A stretch of 58,654 bases of DNA from Rhizophagus sp. LPA8_4_AMF (taxonomy: Eukaryota; Glomeromycota; Glomeromycetes; Glomerales; Glomeraceae): positions 1-58,654 of the forward strand of contig JADRCO010000069.1 in assembly GCA_021464525.1 (NCBI GenBank), in the 5' to 3' direction. Below the pieces are notes generated by a model. It worked only from the letters and a program-made list of their open reading frames with translations, was not told the origin of the DNA and searched no databases. Positions 53,840 through 58,654 of the stretch are shown here, one piece after another. The stretch's first letter is position 1, and the number at the start of each line of letters is the position of its first letter. The position numbers and the translations under genes are program-made.

Positions 53840-54354
53840 CAAATTATTAGGAATTGTATATTCTATACCACTTTCATCAGTTGAATGTGAACGTGGATTT
53901 TCAAATAAAAACTGATTTGAGAAATTCATTAAATAATGAAATATTACATTTTTGGATGATGGTTGGTTTGGAAGAAGAAGATATCGCACGTCAGGTCACG
54001 TCAGCTGCATCTGACGCAAATCGTCATAACTATCTGAATTCGATTTACAAATTTGGAATAGTGCATGTAAGAAGAATTATTTTAAATTTATTTCAATAAA
54101 GAGTAAATAAATATTTTTTTTTTTGATGTATTTACTTAAAATTTATTTGACCGATAAATTTTAGAAAATTCGGTAAAATATTTTCATTCCCCAGGAAACC
54201 TTCCTAGCATATTTTAAGAACGAAGCGCAGATGAAAACAGCGATCAAGGAGTCATCAGAAATAGAGGAGTCTTACCGTCGTCATCTTCAACTCGGTCAAG
54301 CGAGAAGGTGCTGCATGCATGAATGCGGGTGGTGTGGGAAAGTCAGAATAATAA
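53840..54354 (+). pseudogene. hAT transposase C-terminal remnant (dimerisation region)
   Basis: Plus-strand IPLSSVECERGFSNKN (53,862-53,910) continues after a one-base frame slip as IKTDLRNSLNNEILHFWMMV GLEEEDIARQ. This is the SSVECERGFS / LRN-L-NE-L pattern of the hAT dimerisation domain. A clean donor after GIVH (54,067) and acceptor (to 54,194) would add ETFLAYFKNEAQMKTAIKES and more, ending near 54,354. The N-terminal catalytic part is absent. It could be a transposase relic or one of the hAT-derived host genes, but the frame slip argues for a relic. Confidence 0.6.
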
Positions 54355-56146
54355 AAAATGGGATATGACAATTTCATATACAGTACACTACATATTACGC
54401 GATGACAGTATATAATACCCACCCGAACTTTTTCTTTGCAGCGTGAACAATTGTTTTCACACTATTTCTGTCACATAGTTAAGTCATATTTGTACATGCG
54501 CCATGATTTTGTGTACGGTGAATGCAAGTAAAAAAAAAAAAATTAAAAAAAATTTTCAGCTTTTTAAAATGACAATATGTTTTTAACTTGGACTTGTAAT
54601 TTGAACTATTTACGTTACTTATATGCACATTTTTACAGCTTGTTCTACGGAAGGGAATAAGTAATTGCTGATGACTACAATCAACGAACTAATGAGTTTT
54701 GTGAAATTGGATACATTTTTTTCACATAATATGCTTGTCAAAATATCCATAAAGGAATTAATCTACCTTACCTTTTCATTAACCAGGGAGGGATATTATA
54801 CATACATTGGCGCAGCGTAAATCCTATATGCTAAATCCTTATTTACTCTCTATTTATACAAAGAAATTACTACTTTAATCTGCATACCAAAATTAATTCG
54901 TATTAAAATTTGTTTTTGTGTAACTCGGATGAATTTTATATTCATTTTTTTTACAATTTCGCTAGGAATTTTCAAAGCATCCTTTTTTTCTCCAATCACT
55001 TTCGTATTTTTTACTGGGTGTAAAATAAGCGTTTCAAAATTTTAAAATTTTACGTTCAGTCATAAAACGCATAATTATTGATTGCATTGTTGCATAAATG
55101 TTTTTACTATCTAGTAATTGTTTTTAATAAACGGTAATGATCTTAACTTCGGCTAATATTTTCTTTTTCACTAATTAATTCAGCGCTATAATTATTTTAA
55201 TGTACCAATTGAATCCTAATACATTTATTTAACAAGTAAATGTGAAAAATGCATGAAATTTAGTAATTTTATTCATGTCCTTTTTTTTGAATAATACATA
55301 TTACTGTATTAAATTTTCATATTATTATGAGTAGAATATAATCTTTAGCGTATTGTAATCAAAAAAAAAAAAATATATTTATTAATAAGCATTATTTTAA
55401 CCCCTGAATTATTTGTTTACCCTAAATTTTTTTTTTTTTTTATTTGAATCAAATTTTAAAATACTTATAAGTTTTCTCCTCATCATTGTTGTCTAATGAC
55501 GACAATTTTCATTGCGTGCTTCATGAATGATAATCCATATTTGTAAAATTCTTTTTTTAATTTATTCTTAAAAAGTTAGAATGAAACAATAATTATAATA
55601 TTTTTTTTTTTTGTGTTTGATTGGGGAAAAAGATTAAACTTGGATATAGTTTTTGATATGATTCATCTTTTTATATATCAAGAATGACACTTTTGCCGAA
55701 CGAACAGGACATTGTGTAGAAATATATAGTCCTTCGGACTCCATGATCGCTGATCTAATTTCTAGATTTTTATACTCATTATGAGCATTGAGTAAATTAC
55801 ATTACACAGGAGAAACCGCTGTCTCACTCATATCGACTATATCAGGAATAGTATAATTTTAGAATTGTTTATGAAATAATAATTTTTAAACTATTTTTAT
55901 CAAACGTATTTTTAGTTTAAAAATACACATCTCCGATCCGACACAATTAATTGTTATAAATAGCAAATAAGATCAGTTTATAATATCATATTCCCGAAGA
56001 TGAGTAATGATAAAGCCGTATTATTCATTATTTTTTTAGAGGGAACTATATTATTGCTGTATTAGTCACGATGTATTCAGAAAGGTTTACAAGCACCCCC
56101 TCAAACTTCTCAAACTTCTTTTCAAACCGTTATATTTGATTTTATA
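54355..56146. other. Gene-free stretch
   Basis: AT-rich with many A/T homopolymers; no gene or element recognised. Confidence 0.5.
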
Positions 56147-57610
56147 ATGTCTTCCTCCAAAATCATTCATAATCATCGAGTACAATGCAAAAAATATATA
56201 TTCATATTTATGTTGATATTTATGCTTTTGATGTTATACATTTTTTTTTTATTTTTATTTCCCAAAATCATTAACAAGCTCTTCATCTCTTCACATCTCT
56301 TCAGAAGGGTCTATTTTCGTTCCTATCGTAGTGGCCCTTTCAATATCTTTTTTTTGGCTTCATTATAGGAAGCTTGGTTTCTAAACAAGTGTAATCAGTG
56401 TCATCTTAACAATATTGTGGAAAAGGGAACTCGGCCTGCTGTGGAATTTCAAATGATGAGTTTTTTTCCCAACCTATAATTGTAGATCGCCTTAATCGAC
56501 TAGAAATCAATCATCATATTATGTGGTATGTGGGGGAACCACATTAACTAGGATCTCCTCAAATGAGGTTGAGTGCGGTGTTATATACATTGATATTCCT
56601 GCCAATTCTAATGAGTTAGGTGAAGCATTTGAAAAAGCAATTAATTTCGCATTTGAGATACATATTTCTTTTATCGGACAACTGATGCAAATATAAAAAT
56701 GAGTGGTAAGTTTTTATCGCTGCTTTATAGTTGACAACCACCATTTTGATTCTTATTTTTTCATTTTGTAGATAAACCTAAAACTTCCGAATGGAAAAGC
56801 GCCATAAGAGCTCTCAATCATGCTAGTGAAATGTACAAAGCTAAGCATAATAAGCCAACGGTTATCATTTATGACAATGTTAGTCACTTGGTTCACAAAA
56901 ATCCAGATATTCTCAACATTCTACAAGACGATGCAAAGCACAGTGCCAATGATCAAAAATACATCACTGTATTTGTCAGCAGCGAAGGGAGTGTATCTCA
57001 GAAAATGGAATGTAAGTACTGACATGATTTTTGTGTTCTTGAAAAAATAGTATTGCTTACTGATCATAATTCTTATTTAGCACGCAGTGCCTGGTCATGT
57101 GCAAAAAACCTGTAATAGAAATTGGCGACCTTAACAAGGAAGAATCGATGGAATATTTGATTAAGAAGCACAATATCAAGGAAGTAGATGTGAAAAAAAT
57201 ATTTGATTTAGTTGGGAGTCGTATTGTAGATCTGAAGACTGTGGCAGATGACTTTCTGACTGGACAAAAATTTGAAGGTACAAATTTAGTCTTGTTATTT
57301 CATCAATCAAATTTACTCAACTCTACTTCTTACTGGCTCTTTTTCTGCAGTCATTAAACAGCAAATCTTAACCGAAATCGAGAAGAAATTTCAATCAGCA
57401 CGACTCCATCCAAATGATTCACATTACGAAGTAGGAAAGAGTATCTTTAATGATTTGTTAAAGTCTAATTAGCTTAGCTATTTGGCATTTAAAAAATAGT
57501 TTAGCAGTGTTGAGGGTATTAAATGAAATGTTGGAAAGCAATATATTTGCATATCATCCGGAAAAAAACACCATGAGCGGCCAGTATAAATCGGTAGAAT
57601 ATTATATTTG
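56147..57610 (+). pseudogene. P-loop ATPase (ATPase_2/STAND-like) gene, decayed, Walker A lost
   Basis: The start (56,147, MSSSKIIHNHRVQCKKYIFI) leads into a hydrophobic helix. Decayed pieces follow: ILWKREL near 56,420, then PIIVDRLNRLEIN near 56,480. YVGG-TTLTRISSNEVECGV and IYIDIPANSNELGEAFEKAI (56,525-56,650) sit where a nucleotide-binding loop is expected, but the Gly-x-Gly-Lys-Thr part is missing. Cleaner exons follow: 56,772-57,011 (PTVIIYDNVSHLVHKNPDIL, probable Walker B; ITVFVSSEGSVSQKME), 57,081-57,277 (frame slip after SRSAWS, then KKPVIEIGDLNKEESMEYL and IFDLVGSRIVDLKTVADDFL) and 57,351-57,472 (ILTEIEKKFQSARLHPNDSH). Family-like sequence continues past the stop (NIFAYHPEKNT, YKSVEYYI) to about 57,610. 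Such ATPases form a large family in this fungal group; function is unknown. Confidence 0.65.
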
Positions 57611-57888
57611 AGAAAAAGTCAGATATGTATAGAAATTTACAAGATATTATGTATATATAATAGTGTAATTAATAAAATAAAAATGATCATCCCAACGTTA
57701 GCGAAACTATTAATTTTTTAAATTCAGAAGTGAGTGGAAAATGGTTAGAGAAGCAAGTGAAATATATGATGCTTTCAAAGAGGAAGGAAGTTATCCATTT
57801 AATGCGAGTTCCAGCATCATGTTTATTTCTTTGCTCTCTCACATTTTCGAAAAATATCTATCTAATTTGTTTCTATTGCTGAGTGCTG
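57611..57888 (+). other. Fragment related to the ATPase family
   Basis: 57,740-57,870 reads MVREASEIYDAFKEEGSYPF NASSS on the plus strand, which is coding-like. It probably belongs to the decayed ATPase or a neighbouring relic. No complete frame. Confidence 0.3.
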
Positions 57889-58100
57889 ACGAGATTTAGT
57901 GTTGGTTGCCGTAAATAGTTGTAAGTCTAAAAATCAAGTAATTATAATGGTTGTAAATCAGAATTGCCATCTTTTAGCTAACCACAATAGCGTAATGGTT
58001 ACAACTGATTTACAACTTATGTTTATAATATTACAACCCACTTAGGTTGTAATTCAAAACATAGTAATTGTTACTTACGGCAACCAACCTTAACGAGATT
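57889..58100. mobile_element. hAT-type MITE, 196 bp, perfect 8-bp target duplication
   Basis: The element runs 57,897-58,092. ACGAGATT flanks it on both sides (57,889-57,896 and 58,093-58,100). The left end TAGTGTTGGTTGCCGTAAAT and the inverse of the right end TAAGGTTGGTTGCCGTAAGT are near-identical terminal repeats. Short GTTGTAA motifs recur inside in both orientations. No coding capacity. Confidence 0.9.
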
Positions 58101-58654
58101 CATGTGAATAATTACACTGCGTCAATTGTACACGATGATAATCAGAGATACAAGAAAAGTAATATCCGTTTTATTTTGGAACATCTATAGAGGCAGGAAA
58201 ATTGATTAACATCATGATGTCATGTTTCAAGGAGCTAGCCGAACAATAAACCAACCTACCTTATTATTACTTTGTGAAATATACTCGTTCGTTTGATTAG
58301 TGATATTGATAATGTAAATAATGGTAAGTTTGGTCAGTTTTAATTTTTTGTTTAATTTTTGCTGCGCAAGCAAGGCAGATAAAAAGATTCACTAACTGGT
58401 ACATCACCTTTTTATATAATTTGCAGGATCGATTTTGGAATACGCTTTTGAGGGAATTACGTTAATATGATCGCATATGAAAATCTGATCAACGAATCCG
58501 TTTAAAATCATAATAAAAACTTCGACGCTACCCATATTTTCTATTTTATATTATAACGAGATCCTGAACATTAGGATGTCGTAGTAAATAAATCCACCAA
58601 AATAGAGCTTGGAACCGTCCAAAAAAACCTTAGCCGGTTAAAAACCGGTTAACC
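58101..58654. other. Gene-free window end
   Basis: No gene seen. The last 20 bases contain the inverted repeat AACCGGTTAA-like palindrome (CCGGTTAAAAACCGG near 58,633-58,647), possibly the start of another repeat cut by the window edge. Confidence 0.4.

Noticed and set aside
53642-53989. Minus-strand ORF of 115 residues
   Set aside because: It spans the transporter fragment and the antisense of the hAT remnant in a non-matching frame; a chimera of shadows.

Overview
The window looks like nuclear DNA of an arbuscular mycorrhizal fungus (Glomeromycotina, Rhizophagus-like). The base composition is very AT-rich with long A or T runs. Most introns are short (roughly 60-130 nt) with GTAAGT, GTAAAT or GTATGT donors and T-rich TTTAG acceptors. 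The gene content fits too: F-box/LRR-type proteins, HMG-box (MATA-HMG-like) proteins, an ATPase_2-like P-loop family and many small inverted-repeat transposons. This assignment is inference from style and content; no database search was possible. No rRNA, tRNA, CRISPR array or LTR/viral element was recognised.

Layout. (1) 1-10,710: after a gene-poor start, one gene for a fungal TRP-like (Flc/Pkd2-type) membrane protein runs from 2413 to 10,710. Its third intron contains a whole 5.3-kb Helitron-type rolling-circle transposon (3328-8672) in antisense. The element's Rep/helicase gene is decayed, but the host exons still join in frame across it. (2) 10.7-16 kb: no genes, three small inverted-repeat elements. 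(3) 16-28 kb: an HMG-box gene, an 11-exon RluA-type pseudouridine synthase gene (probably mitochondrial), and two single-exon paralogues that look like diverged HMG-box proteins and share 3' flanks. (4) 28-42 kb: two F-box paralogues on the minus strand separated by a nearly pure A/T block, decayed coding matter, a hAT-type MITE with perfect 8-bp target duplications, and a 15-bp tandem repeat beside the second F-box gene. (5) 42.7-53.7 kb: a tandem segmental duplication. Each unit carried an uncharacterised three-exon gene convergent with an allantoate-permease-family transporter. Unit A kept the uncharacterised gene and lost the transporter; unit B kept the transporter and lost the uncharacterised gene; unit C is only a transporter C-terminal fragment. 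(6) 53.7-58.6 kb: a hAT transposase remnant, a decayed P-loop ATPase gene whose Walker A motif is missing, and another hAT-type MITE.

The genes do not form a pathway. The window is best read as a TE-shaped region with local gene duplication and birth-and-death of expanded fungal families. The strongest leads are the Helitron in the TRP-like intron, with subterminal inverted repeats and a 3' hairpin visible, and the reciprocal decay of the duplicated gene pair. I saw no obvious wholly new multi-gene system. The least explained items are the 180-residue orphan gene, the Cys/Gly/His repeat beside F-box gene 2, and the HMG-like pair.
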